From positions 1 to 64,000 of the forward strand of contig CP045239.1 in the NCBI GenBank assembly GCA_020541345.1: 64,000 nt of DNA, in the 5' to 3' direction. Position numbers and translations under genes: made by a program. Shown here piece after piece: positions 38,005 through 49,524 of this stretch (position 1 is the first letter of the stretch; each line of letters opens with the position of its first letter). The notes beneath the pieces were generated by a model, which was given only the letters and a program-made list of their open reading frames with translations, was not told the origin of the DNA and ran no database searches. The stretch is from Candidatus Ecksteinia adelgidicola. Lineage in GTDB: Bacteria > Pseudomonadota > Gammaproteobacteria > Enterobacterales > Enterobacteriaceae.

Positions 38005-39717
38005 TAGCAAAAAGTTTTATCCTGTCAAATGAAACATTTTAATATTTTTAAAATTAAGAACATGATTAGTACTAAATTATTTTTTAATATTACTAATATT
38101 GTTTTATTTTATTAAATTGTTTTTTATATAATTAAAATTTATAAAATTTTATTTATGTGATATACATTAAAGTAAATATTTTATACTTTATATTTTAAGA
38201 TACTTTTAATTGTATAAAAAAATTTACATATATAAGATTTTTTTATTTTTTGTTTTTTTATATATATTTATAATAATAAAATTAAACTAATTTTTACAAT
38301 TATTTTTTATAAACAATATATTTAAAATATATAATCTAATCATAGTGCGTTTTATTATTTTATTTAATATGTTTAAATTAATTACAAAAATTTTATTCAT
38401 ATTTCACATTAATTAAAATGTTTCTATCATAATATCAATAAATTGTATTTTATAATAAATAATTATTGTTAGGATTTTTTGACATATAATGCAATATTTT
38501 AAATAAAATTTAAATAAATAAAATATTAATTTTATTTAATAATATTTATTAGAAATTATATAAAATATATATAACTTTATAAAATAATCATAAAACATAA
38601 AAGTATTTTATAAATTAAAATATTTTTTTTATTTCTTCTATAATTTGTTATTATTATACACTCTAAGTTATTATTAATTTGAAATATATAATTATAGAAA
38701 GATGAATAATTATTTTAAAATATTAAAAAAATATTTGTTTTTTTATTAACAACATACACATGAAATATTTAAAAAAATAATTATTAAATTAAAATCATAA
38801 TTAATAAAATGCATATTATAATCTTCAATAATTATCACATAGTTATATTTTTTATATTTTCATAAAAAGATTATTTATTATTAATTTAAAATTCTATGTA
38901 ATCATAAAAAATTAAAACACTTTAACTAAAATTTTTTATAGATAACTATTAAATATATATTTATAATTTACTTATAAAAATTTATTTAATTAAAAAATAC
39001 TTACATTTTATTTATTAATTTAATTAATAAAAAAAACATTTAATATTTTAAATATAATTAAAGATAATTTTTACTTCTAAATATAGAAAAATAATTTTAT
39101 CCAAAAATATTTTAAACTTTAAAATAATTATAATATTAATATTAATACAAACAATTTTAAAATTCTTTTTTGAGTATACTATAAAATTTTAAAAAAACTA
39201 TTACTTTTTCAAATAACTTGATTATAATATATTTTATTGTATCTTAATTGAATTAAATTCATAGTGGCGCTTTTTGATTATTAACTAATATAATATATTA
39301 ATTTTTTATATTATATTAAATATATTTTTAAAAAAAATATTTTAGTATGTTAAAATATAATATTATTTAACAATGTATTTTTTTATAATAAAAATTTTTA
39401 TTTATATTAATTGGAAAAAAATAAATATAACGCAATAAAAAATAATTATTTGAACATATTTTAATTATTTATATTTTTAAGTATTTTTAATGTTCTTATA
39501 AAATATTGTAAAGACTAATTAAAAAAACTTACTTACAACATTTTAAATTTTAATAATAAAAATATAAAATATTGCAGTGATTAAATATTTAAAAACATAT
39601 AAATATATTATTAACTCATTATAATATAATACTAAAATTGTATTTAATACCTTTTTACCATTTTAAATATAGAAAAAATAACAAACAATATATTTATTAA
39701 TAAGGAATACATACTTA
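38005..39717. other. AT-rich desert between folD and lpxH
   Basis: About 1.7 kb without an ORF. In E. coli ppiB precedes lpxH on the same strand; no trace could be read. A small GC island at about 39262-39275 (agtggcgcttttt) is unexplained. Confidence 0.4.
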
Positions 39718-40439
39718 ATGCATACACTTTTTATTGCAGATCTTCATTTATGTGAAAAAAAACCAAAAATTGTTAATAAATTTTTATATTTTTTACAACA
39801 TCATGCAATACATGCTGATGCACTATATATTCTTGGTGATCTCTTTGATATTTGGATTGGAGATGACTATTATACACCATTACATGAAAAGATTATTTCT
39901 GCATTAAAAAAACTCACAAATATTGGTGTACCTTGCTATTTTATTCACGGAAATCGAGATTTTTTAATTGGAAAATGTTTTGCTAATGCTAGTGGAGTTC
40001 AACTTCTTCCAGAAAAAAAGTATTAACGCTATATAACTATCAAATTTTAATTTTACATGGTGATATATTATGTACACATGATCAATCATATAAAAAATAT
40101 AAAAAAAAAGTACAAAATCCACTAATTAAGAAAATATTTTTATTTATGCCAATATTTTTTCGAAAAAAAATAGCTAATAAAATACGAGTTTATAGCGACA
40201 TATCTAACAAAAATAAGTCAAAAACTATGATGGATGTTTATCCACAAATAGTGAAAAAGATGATATTACATCATGATGTTCATTGGATGATTCATGGTCA
40301 TACACATCAATCAGCAATACATCGTTTATGTTTAACAAATGGTATGGTATACCGTTATGTTCTTGGCGCTTGGGATACTCATGGATCAATAATAAAAATA
40401 AGTACCACAACTTTTGAATTAATTTCATTTTTGATTTAG
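39718..40439 (+). pseudogene. lpxH: UDP-2,3-diacylglucosamine diphosphatase, interrupted by one frameshift
   Basis: Fourth step of lipid A synthesis: hydrolyses UDP-2,3-diacylglucosamine to lipid X. The plus-strand reading starts [11 protein letters not shown] (aagga upstream) and is homologous to E. coli LpxH (240) up to LLPEKKY, then stops at 40026. The -1 frame continues [15 protein letters not shown] and runs collinear to ELISFLI at 40439. The break lies in gaaaaaaag at 40012-40020 (seven A). Eight A would restore EKKVLTLY, the exact E. coli spacing. Metallophosphatase ligands survive on both sides: D8, H10, the D of LGDLFD, N/R of HGNRDF, then H of LILHGD and both His of IHGHTH. Either a fresh pseudogene or a gene rescued by slippage at A AAA AAG. 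Confidence 0.9.
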
Positions 40440-41725
40440 ATAATAAATATTTTTATTTATCTTATAATATATGATGTTAATTATTAAATTATTTAAATTA
40501 AATAAGTGCTAGTCAATTTAACTTACAAAATTTTTATCTATTAATATGTATATTCTAAATTTTTATCTTATAAAACTAAAATATATTTTTATACTATTAT
40601 AGTAATTACGACAAAAATTTTATAACATAACTTTTTCATAGTTATAAACTTATATATAATATAAATAAGTATTTATGTAAAAATATGAAATTTTGATTAT
40701 TTATATAACATCTATATATTGTTTTAATTTTAATACATATTATCTATAAAAATGTTTTATTATAATAATAAAAAAAATATTATTTTTTATCATATCTAAA
40801 CAATTTATAATTTCTATAATATCTAAAAATACATGTATGAAAAATAAATATAAAATGTTAATTTAAGTTGATTAAAAATAAAATTTTATAAAAAAAACTA
40901 AAACAACTAACTATTGACAAGCTGTAGTTTTATTTAAAATCACTCGATCTAAAGAATTAATAATAATCATTTTTTATGCATTAAAATAATTTAAACTAAA
41001 ATATATTAAATATACTATTAAAAATATACAATAACATTCACAATATTGTACAATATATTTATTAATCATAAAATAAATTCGTAAATTGATATTAATATAT
41101 TTTTCTATGTCAATAAAAAATAAATTAAAAAAGTAACATTTAATATTTTTTTAACTTTATAAACGAATACAATATAATAATATATTATTTTTATATTTAA
41201 AATTAAATTTATTATTTTATACTGGAGGTAATATTTTAAAACAATAAAATAATTATGAATTATTTGAAATAAAATATAAAAAATATATGAATGTTATACA
41301 ATAAAAAACTTTATTCTGAAATAAAATGTATTATTATATTAAATTATTTTATAAAAATTATATATTTTATAAAATATTAACATTAACACTTAAAAGAAAA
41401 TTTTTTATTATGCTTATTTATTTGATAAGATGATTTTATTAATTAATGAAACCTTATAATATATTAGAGTATATAAAACTATAAAACATTGATCTTAATA
41501 TTAATTATAAATACTAATTATATAGTAATATTTTTTATATTTTTACAAAAATTTTTTTTATTGTTATACTAATTTTTAATATATCAAAAACTAATGTTAA
41601 AAAAATATTATAAAATAACTAATTAAAATTCCATATAATGATATTATGCTTTTAAAGCTTTATATTTTAATATTAACTACTTCTGTATCAAAAGCATAAA
41701 AAGAAAAATAATAAATTAACTTAAT
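40440..41725. other. AT-rich gap between lpxH and rluD
   Basis: About 1.3 kb, no ORF. In E. coli pgeF and clpB follow rluD on this side; no ghost could be read. A 9-bp inverted repeat (tatgctttt 41645-41653, aaaagcata about 41690-41698) with a 36-base loop lies 28 bp beyond the rluD stop and may be its terminator. A TTGACA at 40916-40921 lacks a -10. Confidence 0.4.
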
Positions 41726-42685
41726 TTACAAGTTTTTATCATGAATTTTCAAAATAGACAGTAAATCAAGCATATCTTGTGGTAAATTTGAATGAAACTC
41801 CATGGGTGTATTATGCCTAGGATGATTAAAATATAATGTACTTGCATGTAAAGCTTGACGATTAAAATTACGTAATTTTTTAATATTACTTTCTGACATA
41901 TTTTTTGGTAATCGAGGACGTCCTCCGTATAAAGGATCACCAACTATTGGATGATGTATATGTGACATATGAACTCGAATCTGATGAGTTCGACCAGTTT
42001 CTAAGCGAATTCGCAAATAGGTATAATCATGAAAACGTTTTATAATACGATAATGAGTAATCGATGATTTTCCTGTTACATTTACTGTCATATAAGTGCG
42101 TTTTTTTAAATGACGAGAAATAGATGCATTGATAGTGCCACCAGAAACCATAGAACCTATTACTATAGCTTCATACTCTCTTATAACATTACGCATTTTT
42201 ATTTTTTTTATTAATTGTGTTTGAATTGAAGGTGTTTTTGCTATTATTGCTAATCCAGTAGTATTTTTATCTAAACGATGAACGATACCCGCGCGCGGTA
42301 CGTTAATAATATCTGGATAATAATATAACAATCCATTTAATATAGTATTATTTATGTTGCCAATACCAGGATGCATGACTAAATTGCACGGTTTATTAAT
42401 TATCATTAGTTCACTGTCTTCATAAATAATATTTAATGGAATATTTTGCGCTTCCAAACTAATAGGTTCTATGATTTTTGCGTTAATGGTAACTACTTCA
42501 CCTCCAAGAATTTTATTTTTTGGTGTATTTACTATCTTACCATTTACTTGTACATTGCTATTTAAAATCCATTGTTTAATACGAGATCGTGAGTAATTAA
42601 AAAACAAATTAGCTAAAGCTTGATCTAAACGACGCCCAAATTGATGTTTAGGAATGATTTCAGCGAGTTGCACTTTTCGAATCAT
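41726..42685 (-). CDS. rluD: 23S rRNA pseudouridine synthase D
   Basis: Makes pseudouridines 1911, 1915 and 1917 in helix 69 of 23S rRNA, important for subunit joining. 319 residues against 326 in E. coli. An N-terminal S4 RNA-binding domain (about 17-75, RRLDQALANLFFNYSRSRIK) is followed by the RsuA/RluD catalytic domain with D139 in GIVHRLDKNTTG, RLETGRTHQIRVHM and GDPLYGGRPR. Only the last few residues are lost. Divergent from bamD across 128 bp, as in E. coli. A minus-strand TATAAT at 42740-42735 could serve rluD. Confidence 0.97.
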   Translation of the reverse strand: MIRKVQLAEIIPKHQFGRRLDQALANLFFNYSRSRIKQWILNSNVQVNGKIVNTPKNKILGGEVVTINAKIIEPISLEAQNIPLNIIYEDSELMIINKPCNLVMHPGIGNINNTILNGLLYYYPDIINVPRAGIVHRLDKNTTGLAIIAKTPSIQTQLIKKIKMRNVIREYEAIVIGSMVSGGTINASISRHLKKRTYMTVNVTGKSSITHYRIIKRFHDYTYLRIRLETGRTHQIRVHMSHIHHPIVGDPLYGGRPRLPKNMSESNIKKLRNFNRQALHASTLYFNHPRHNTPMEFHSNLPQDMLDLLSILKIHDKNL

Positions 42686-42780
42686 ATATATAGCTTCTTA
42701 GTAAAAGTTAAACTTTATTGTAATAATTTAATTTATTATAATTACTTATGCAACATTTAAAAAAAAACTAATAATTTTTT

Positions 42781-42786
42781 TATAAT
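42781..42786 (+). promoter_or_regulatory. candidate bamD -10 element
   Basis: Perfect TATAAT 28 bp before the bamD ATG, followed by an aagga ribosome binding site (about 42795-42799). The matching -35 region is A-rich and not convincing. Part of the divergent rluD/bamD spacer. Confidence 0.4.
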
Positions 42787-42813
42787 GAAACTTTAAGGAT
42801 AATTTAAAACGTT

Positions 42814-43548
42814 ATGATTTTTATAAAATGGTTACCGGTATCTATTATATTAATCTTATCTTTAATAGGATGTTCTTTCTCTCAGAATCTTATTTTTGAG
42901 AAACCATCTTTAAATATTTATAATACTATCAAAAAAAAATTGAAAAATGGTCATTTCAGAAATGCAATTATTCAACTTAAAGCTTTACAAAATAATCAAT
43001 ATATTTTTGAACCATATTCTCAACAAATTCAACTTTATCTTATTTATGCATACTATAAGTCTGGTCATTTTTTGTTAGCTAAAACATCAATTGATCAATT
43101 TATACGATTATATCCAACACATCAAAATATTGATTATGTAATGTATATGCGTGGCTTAATTGATATGAAATTAGACAGTAATATTTTTTATAGAATTTTT
43201 AATATTGATTGTTCAGATCGTGATCCACAATATGCTAACTCTGCATTTTATGATTTTATTAAATTAATTAATCAATTTCCTAAAAGTAAATATAGTGCTA
43301 ATTCGAAAAAGAAATTAATGTATTTAAAAGAACGATTAGCACAATATGAACTTTCAGTAGCAAAATATTATCTTAAACATGATGCTTATGTTGCAGTTAT
43401 TAATCGTATTGAAGAAATGTTAAAAAAATATCCAGATACCAAAGCAACACGTCACGCACTTCCATTAATGGAGCATGCCTATAGACAATTGCAATTAAAC
43501 AGTCAAGCTGAAAAAGTAGCTAAAATTATTGCTGTTAATAATCTATAA
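42814..43548 (+). CDS. bamD: outer membrane protein assembly factor BamD
   Basis: Essential lipoprotein of the BAM complex that inserts beta-barrel proteins in the outer membrane. 244 residues against 245 in E. coli. Lipoprotein signal peptide with hydrophobic core ILILSLIGC; the lipobox Cys is residue 20. The mature part is built of TPR helices, with YSQQIQLYLIYAYYKSG, FIRLYPTHQNIDYVMYMRGL, SDRDPQYANSAFYDF and YPDTKATRHALPLMEHAYRQ all aligned. Retention shows an outer membrane is still assembled. A terminator hairpin follows at 43563. Confidence 0.97.
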   Translation: MIFIKWLPVSIILILSLIGCSFSQNLIFEKPSLNIYNTIKKKLKNGHFRNAIIQLKALQNNQYIFEPYSQQIQLYLIYAYYKSGHFLLAKTSIDQFIRLYPTHQNIDYVMYMRGLIDMKLDSNIFYRIFNIDCSDRDPQYANSAFYDFIKLINQFPKSKYSANSKKKLMYLKERLAQYELSVAKYYLKHDAYVAVINRIEEMLKKYPDTKATRHALPLMEHAYRQLQLNSQAEKVAKIIAVNNL

Positions 43549-43562
43549 ATATCAATGTAATT

Positions 43563-43584
43563 AATACGCTAATTACCGTATTTT
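43563..43584 (+). terminator. bamD terminator
   Basis: 6-bp stem aatacg/cgtatt with an 8-base loop, followed by tttt, 15 bp after the bamD stop. Short but well placed. Confidence 0.5.
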
Positions 43585-45793
43585 GTAAAAAATCTATTAA
43601 AACTGTTAAAAAATAACACGTAGTTTATTCATATTTTTTAATTTTCATTGAAAATTTGTTTTATTTTATGTAATCTATATATTAAATGATGCTTTTTTTT
43701 TTGGAAATTAAATAATTTTTTATACATAAACACTCTTATATTTTAATTCAGTTAAAATGAAAATAACAAATTTAGTTAAATTAATATGTAAAAAATTAAA
43801 ATAATTTTGTATTTACTACGATTATAATTAATATTAACTTAAATCTATAATTAAATAAAATATTATAAAATTTTAATAAACATGTTCTTTAATTGTAATA
43901 AAGTATACAATAAATATTATTGATTATCATAATTAAATTAATATTTTATATATTTGTGACTGTCAAACACTAAATATCTTAAATAGTTAAATTTAAACGT
44001 AAAACAAACGTCTTATGTTTATATATAAAACATAAATAAAAATTTTCAAACGTTTTTTATAACATATAGTTTATTTTAATTTGTATTTGTAATACCATAT
44101 AAACATTTTTAAAAAATTATGTTTTATATTATTAATTTTTTTATAAAATATTATAATATTTTTTTATTGATAACACACTTGTTATTCTTTAAAAAAATTT
44201 TGTTAATAAAATATTATTTTATAAATATTAATAAATATTTTCTTATATAATTCAATTTTTTCTCGTTTTTTCGTGTTTTTTTGAATATTAAAATATAGAA
44301 ATATTTATAGGTTTTTTTAAAATTTAGTATTTTTTTATAAACATTCAATAAATATTTATTATATTAATATTACTTCTTAATTTAATTAAAATAAATATAC
44401 AATTATTAAAAATTCGTTAATTAATTTAAACAAAAATCAAACTATTTTAGATTTTACATTTAGTATTCCTAAAGATAAAAATTAAAAATATTTAAAAAAC
44501 TAATATTTTTAAGTTGTAAATAAATTTGAACATCCAATAAACACTACTCAACAGCATAATAATTATTTTTAACAGACCGCAGAAATGACTAATAATTTAG
44601 TATATCTTTTTTATCGATTGAAAATATATGCCTATATTTTAAATATTGAAGATTTTTTATTGTTTAATAAAAATCAGACTTGAAATATAATATGTTTGCA
44701 ATCAATAATGCGTTTGCAATCAAATTTAAACAATAAAAAAACAATTACCAAAAACTTATTTTTAGTTAACATCTAAATAGATCAAAAATTAACGTTATTT
44801 TCGACAAATATTCTTAATTTAAATATCCCTAATGCTAATAAAATTATTATATGTAATAATAACAAAAAAATAAAATAACAAACAAAAAAAAATAGCAACA
44901 GTTATAAATTAATTATCAAGATATAAAATATAAAAATAAAAAGCAGAATAATAGTATTATATTTAGTATTTATTTTATTAATTATCTTTATTTTATTATT
45001 TGTTATTAATTAAACTATTGAAATTATTAGCTTAACGTATAAAATTTAACTTTAATGTAAAAAGTTTGTTTTTAATATTAAATATGATATTAATCATTTT
45101 TATAAATTTATTATTTTAATTTATTATAATAACTATATCTAATTTATTACAATAACTACATCTAAATAGATATTTTATACTTACAAATATTTTATGCTTA
45201 AGCAATTTTCTTATTTTAAATAATATTTCAAATTTTTCAACGTTTGTCAAATCATATTTTATAATTTTATTTACAAAATTTATTTAAAAAAAAAATTATT
45301 AATAATTTTATTACATATTGAACATAGCATAAAGAAAATATGTTGTAATAAAATAATTTAATTCAGAAAAAAATAGAATCATTTTTTTAATATTAGAAAT
45401 AATATTTTATTTATACGTATAATAATCTAGATTTAAATTTAAAAAAATCAATATTTTTTCATTTTTATAAACATACTATTATTTTCTTTTTTGTTAGTAA
45501 TAAAATCAATTACTATAATCGAAAAGTAAAAAATTTATGCAATAAAATTTTTAAAAATACTATAAATTTTAACATGTAATAAATATTAAATCTATAATTT
45601 ATATCAAATTTATAATGTATAATAAATAAACAATAATTATAATAAACTTAAACAATAATTATAATAAATTTATTAAAACAAAAATATTATTCTTTGCGAT
45701 TAAAATATTTATTGATTATTAACGTTTCATGCTAATTATGATGTTAATAATTCTTTTATTAAACAAATTATTTTATTTTTTTTATATAAACTC
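43585..45793. other. AT-rich desert between bamD and tRNA-Phe
   Basis: About 2.2 kb. E. coli has raiA and pheA after bamD; neither can be read here. Between about 44510 and 45012 the plus strand has stop-interrupted N/K/Q-rich translation followed by a hydrophobic run, perhaps a very old membrane-protein ghost, unassigned. A 23-bp unit is nearly duplicated at 45117-45162, and gtttgcaatcaa occurs twice near 44695-44720. Confidence 0.35.
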
Positions 45794-45822
45794 TTGACGT
45801 ATTCTGATTAATACGGTTTAAT
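45794..45822 (+). promoter_or_regulatory. tRNA-Phe promoter
   Basis: TTGACG at 45794-45799, exactly 17 bases, then TTTAAT at 45817-45822. Initiation would fall a few bases before the mature tRNA at 45834. The -35 and the surroundings resemble the E. coli pheU/pheV promoters (TTGACG). Confidence 0.75.
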
Positions 45823-45833
45823 GCCAGAGCATA

Positions 45834-45906
45834 GCCCGGATAGCTCAGTTGGTAGAGCAGTGGATTGAAGATCCCCGTGTCCTTGGTTCGATTCCGAGTC
45901 CGGGCA
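45834..45906 (+). tRNA. tRNA-Phe (anticodon GAA)
   Basis: Cloverleaf with acceptor GCCCGGA/TCCGGGC, D arm TAGCTCAGTTGGTAGAGC, anticodon loop TTGAAGA and T arm TTGGTTCGATTCCGA. Position 37 is G where E. coli has A37 (the ms2i6A site). The anticodon stem GTGGA/TCCCC has a U28-C42 mismatch where E. coli has a G-C pair. Discriminator A, then AAA: CCA not encoded. Probably the only tRNA-Phe here and functional, but altered in the decoding arm. Confidence 0.95.
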
Positions 45907-46042
45907 AAAAATATTATTAAAAAATTTTTATAACTGTACTAATTAAAAATATTGTAATAATAGTTAATTTCGTTAAAAAAATAATCAAAATCAAACATAA
46001 AAAATTAAAACATTTATAAATTATTTAATTCCAATTATTAAA

Positions 46043-46116
46043 TAAAAAAAATATTATAATTAAAAAAAATATTATAATTAAAAAAAACATTATAATTAAA
46101 AAAATATTATAATTTC
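46043..46116. repeat. imperfect tandem repeat, about 18 bp x 4
   Basis: Four near-identical units of attataattaaaaaaaat in a row, with one or two substitutions and A-run length changes, in non-coding DNA. Confidence 0.8.
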
Positions 46117-46418
46117 AATAGTTTTAAATTTAAATTTTATTATATGTTCAATTTTATCTTTATAAATAAAAATTAAGATCATTAAAAAACTAAGATGGTT
46201 AAAAAACAAATAATAACAAATGTTTAATTAAATTAATATTTTAATAAAATTTTATCAAAAATACTTAATGATTTTAATAAAACGCTTATGAAACACATAA
46301 TTTAATCATTAAAATATAAAATTCATAATGTAAAATATGAAATTCATAATTTAATAATTAAAAATTTTTTAAATTATTAAGCATCTTCGATGGTTAATTT
46401 ATATATTAAATTTCAAAT

Positions 46419-46495
46419 ATAAAGTTTAATAATAAAAGTTTAATAATAAAAAGTTTAATAATAAAAAGTTTAATAATAAAAAGTTTAATAATAAA
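46419..46495. repeat. tandem repeat, 15 bp x 5
   Basis: About five copies of aaaaagtttaataat. The first two have shorter A runs (three and four A) and the rest are exact, consistent with slippage in progress. Confidence 0.85.
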
Positions 46496-46983
46496 ATTAA
46501 TAAAATTAAATTAATCACACATAAAGTGTTAATAATTTTTATATAAAGCAATGTATTTTTATAATCATTTTAATGAATATTTAGTTATTACATTTAAAAT
46601 GTATTCTAAACAAATGATCTTGTATAATTAAAAATAAAAAAACAAAAATTATCTAAAATAAGATAATATTTTAAATTACTAACATTTATATATGATATTG
46701 AAGAATAATTTTTAGTTAAGTTCATTTATCCATATATTAATGTACCATTTATAGTATTTAATAATAAAATTTTTTAGAAAAAACATTATCATTATCTTAT
46801 TAAAGAATATTTTTTATCATTTTAAAAAATAAACATTAAAAAATAAACATGATAATGTTTTAATCTTCGTAAAGATATAATTTAAAATATATTTGTTAAT
46901 TTTTATATTTAATTTAATTAAAAAAATAAAACTAATATTTTATGAATATTTTTAAAAAGTTTAATATTTTTATTAATATTTTA

Positions 46984-47037
46984 CTTTAATTTTTCATGAA
47001 ATAATACAAACTTTAATTTTTCATGAAATAATACAAA
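46984..47037. repeat. exact tandem duplication, 27 bp x 2
   Basis: 46984-47010 and 47011-47037 are identical (unit begins ctttaatttttcatgaaata). Recent duplication in non-coding DNA. Confidence 0.95.
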
Positions 47038-47961
47038 TACATTGTTTTTAATTAAATTATATAAATACATTAAAATATACAATAAAATTTTTATTTATAT
47101 ATATAAAATTTTTATTGTTTTTCATAAAATATATCTTTAAAAATTAAAAAAAAATAATTTTTAAATTTATTAGTAGTTTTAAATATGAAATACTTTATTA
47201 AAATTTTTTTAAAGTATCATAATCAATTAAGATTACAAAATTTTTTACATTTAATAATTAAAAACTATAAATATAATTAAATAATCATTATTATTAATAT
47301 AAATAACAATATTAATTGAATAAAAAAACAATGTAAATTAGATTTTTTTTTAATATTCTTTTATTTTTATTTTATTAAAATAATCAAAATTTTTTAATTT
47401 AAATATATAAAAACATTTTTTGAAATTATCAACTATATAATATTGAATTCATTTAATTATTAATAAAAATATTTAATTATTAATAACAACAATAACAATA
47501 AAAACATTAAAAAAAAGATAATGCATTTTAACATATAATATTTTTAATGCTAGATTATTAAAAAAATAAAGAATAATGATCTTAAAAAATAATAAAAAAA
47601 TATATATTTTTATTATCGTTTTATATTGATAATTAATAAAATAAAAATTACTATATTTAATATAAATAATAATTATTTAATTAATAAATAAAAAAAAATT
47701 AAATTTTTATACTGATTCATTGATATAAAATAATTAATTAATATAAAAACTTTAGATTAGATAGATTATAGAAATAATTTATAAAATATTAATTTAGAAA
47801 AAATAATTTTTCTTTCTTAAGAACATACGTATTTGTATAGTAATATATAATTTCATATTTAATAATAATGTATAATTTAATATATAAAATTATCTCCTCA
47901 AATGATAAACATTTTTAATTTTTGAAATTAAAGTATATAAAAAAATTAATTGGAATCTCTT

Positions 47962-49524
47962 ATGATTAAAAAAAAACCACAACTCCAGTTATTAGAGATC
48001 AAAACAAATTATCGAAATGATTCTACTGCTATTTTTAATCAGTTATGTGGAACACGTCCTGCTACACTTTTGTTAGAATCAGCTGACATTAGTAGTAAAA
48101 AAAATCTAAAAAGTTTATTAATCATTGATAGTGCTTTACGTATTACTGCTTACGGTCAGACTGTAACTATACAAGCACTAACAATAAATGGATTAATGCT
48201 ATTACCTCTTTTAGATAAAGCACTACCACATAAAGTTGATATTAAAGCATATTCTCATAGTCGAATATTAACTTTTCCAAAAGATAATTTAATACAAGAT
48301 GAAGATGCTCGACTTCGTTCATTATCTATATTTGATTCATTGCGAATATTGCTTACACTCGTTGATGCGTCTGCATATAAAAAAGAAGCCATAATGTTAG
48401 GTGGTTTATTTGCTTATGATTTAGTTTCTAATTTTGAAGATCTTCCTAAATTATATCAAAATCAACACTGTCCGGATTTTTGTTTTTATTTATCAGAAAC
48501 TTTATTAATATTAGATCATCAACATTTTTCTGCTAAACTTCAAGCTAGTGTGTTTAATCAATCTATTGAAGAAACAGAACGTTTACAAAATCGTTTGCAA
48601 TACTTGAAATCAGAACTTAAACGATCATCTCAATCAGTTCCATATCACAGATTAAATATTATAAAATTAAGTTGTAATCAAACTGATGAAGAGTATTGCA
48701 ACATAGTTCATGAATTACAAAAAGAAATTCGAAATGGTGAAATTTTTCAAGTAGTGCCATCACGTCGCTTTTTTTTGCCTTGTCCTTCTCCACTTGCAGC
48801 TTATGAAACACTAAAAATCAATAATCCAAGTCCATATATGTTTTTTATGCAAGATAATGTTTTTACTCTCTTTGGAGCTTCTCCTGAAAGCGCGTTAAAA
48901 TATAATGGAAGTACTAGACAAATTGAAATTTATCCAATTGCTGGAACGCGTCAACGCGGATACCAAGATAATGGTTTTTTAGATCTAGATCTCGATGGAA
49001 GAATTGAATTAGAAATGCGTACTGATAATAAAGAACTTGCTGAACATTTAATGCTAGTTGATCTAGCACGTAATGATCTAGCACGTATTTGTCAAGCAGG
49101 TAGTCGATATGTAGCTAATTTAACTAAAGTTGATCGTTATTCATTTGTCATGCATCTTGTGTCACATGTTATTGGTACATTACGCACTGATTTAGATATG
49201 TTACATGCTTATCAAGCTTGTATGAATATGGGAACTTTAAGTGGTGCACCAAAAGTGCGTGCAATGCAATTAATTGCCCAATATGAAAAATCACGACGAG
49301 GTAGTTACGGTGGAGCAGTAGGTTATTTCACTTCTACTGGTGATTTAGATACCTGTATTGTAATTCGTTCTGCTTACGTTGAAGATGGAATTGCTACAGT
49401 ACAAGCAGGAGCGGGTATAGTCTTAGATTCTAATGCTCAATCTGAAGCTAATGAAACTCGTAACAAAGCACGTGCTGTATTACACGCTATTGCTACTGCG
49501 CATCATGCCAAAGAGGTATTCTAA
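47962..49524 (+). CDS. trpE: anthranilate synthase component I
   Basis: Converts chorismate and ammonia to anthranilate, the first committed step to tryptophan. 520 residues from the ATG at 47962, equal to E. coli. A TTG at 47950 extends the frame, but the gga at 47952-47954 fits the ATG. The regulatory motif LLLES with S40 (Trp feedback site) is kept, so inhibition by tryptophan is probably intact. The catalytic region includes [50 protein letters not shown] and [10 protein letters not shown]. Stop and the trpG start overlap (TAATG), indicating translational coupling. No trpD, C, B or A follows. Confidence 0.98.
   Translation: MIKKKPQLQLLEIKTNYRNDSTAIFNQLCGTRPATLLLESADISSKKNLKSLLIIDSALRITAYGQTVTIQALTINGLMLLPLLDKALPHKVDIKAYSHSRILTFPKDNLIQDEDARLRSLSIFDSLRILLTLVDASAYKKEAIMLGGLFAYDLVSNFEDLPKLYQNQHCPDFCFYLSETLLILDHQHFSAKLQASVFNQSIEETERLQNRLQYLKSELKRSSQSVPYHRLNIIKLSCNQTDEEYCNIVHELQKEIRNGEIFQVVPSRRFFLPCPSPLAAYETLKINNPSPYMFFMQDNVFTLFGASPESALKYNGSTRQIEIYPIAGTRQRGYQDNGFLDLDLDGRIELEMRTDNKELAEHLMLVDLARNDLARICQAGSRYVANLTKVDRYSFVMHLVSHVIGTLRTDLDMLHAYQACMNMGTLSGAPKVRAMQLIAQYEKSRRGSYGGAVGYFTSTGDLDTCIVIRSAYVEDGIATVQAGAGIVLDSNAQSEANETRNKARAVLHAIATAHHAKEVF

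Larger units (their letters stand above)
45907..47961. other. AT-rich desert before trpE, rich in tandem duplications
   Basis: About 2 kb with no ORF. Contains three tandem arrays (46043-46116, 46419-46495, 46984-47037). The 200 bp before trpE show no leader peptide with Trp codons and no attenuator hairpin pair, so classical trp attenuation appears absent. No trpH or other neighbour recognised. Confidence 0.45.

Noticed and set aside
39718..40439. Two independent genes instead of one broken lpxH
   Set aside because: The two readings are consecutive parts of one LpxH, with catalytic residues shared between them and homology running through the junction.
43757..43803. Short plus-strand reading MKITNLVKLICKKLK as a raiA start
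   Set aside because: Fifteen lysine-rich codons with only two or three matches to RaiA; typical of random AT-rich DNA.
44510..45012. Possible ghost gene with N/K/Q-rich stretch then a hydrophobic segment
   Set aside because: No family could be matched, and T-rich DNA reads as hydrophobic residues by itself. Not strong enough to call.
46419..46495. Possible CRISPR array
   Set aside because: Units are 15 bp and directly adjacent with no spacers; no cas gene in the window. A simple tandem repeat.
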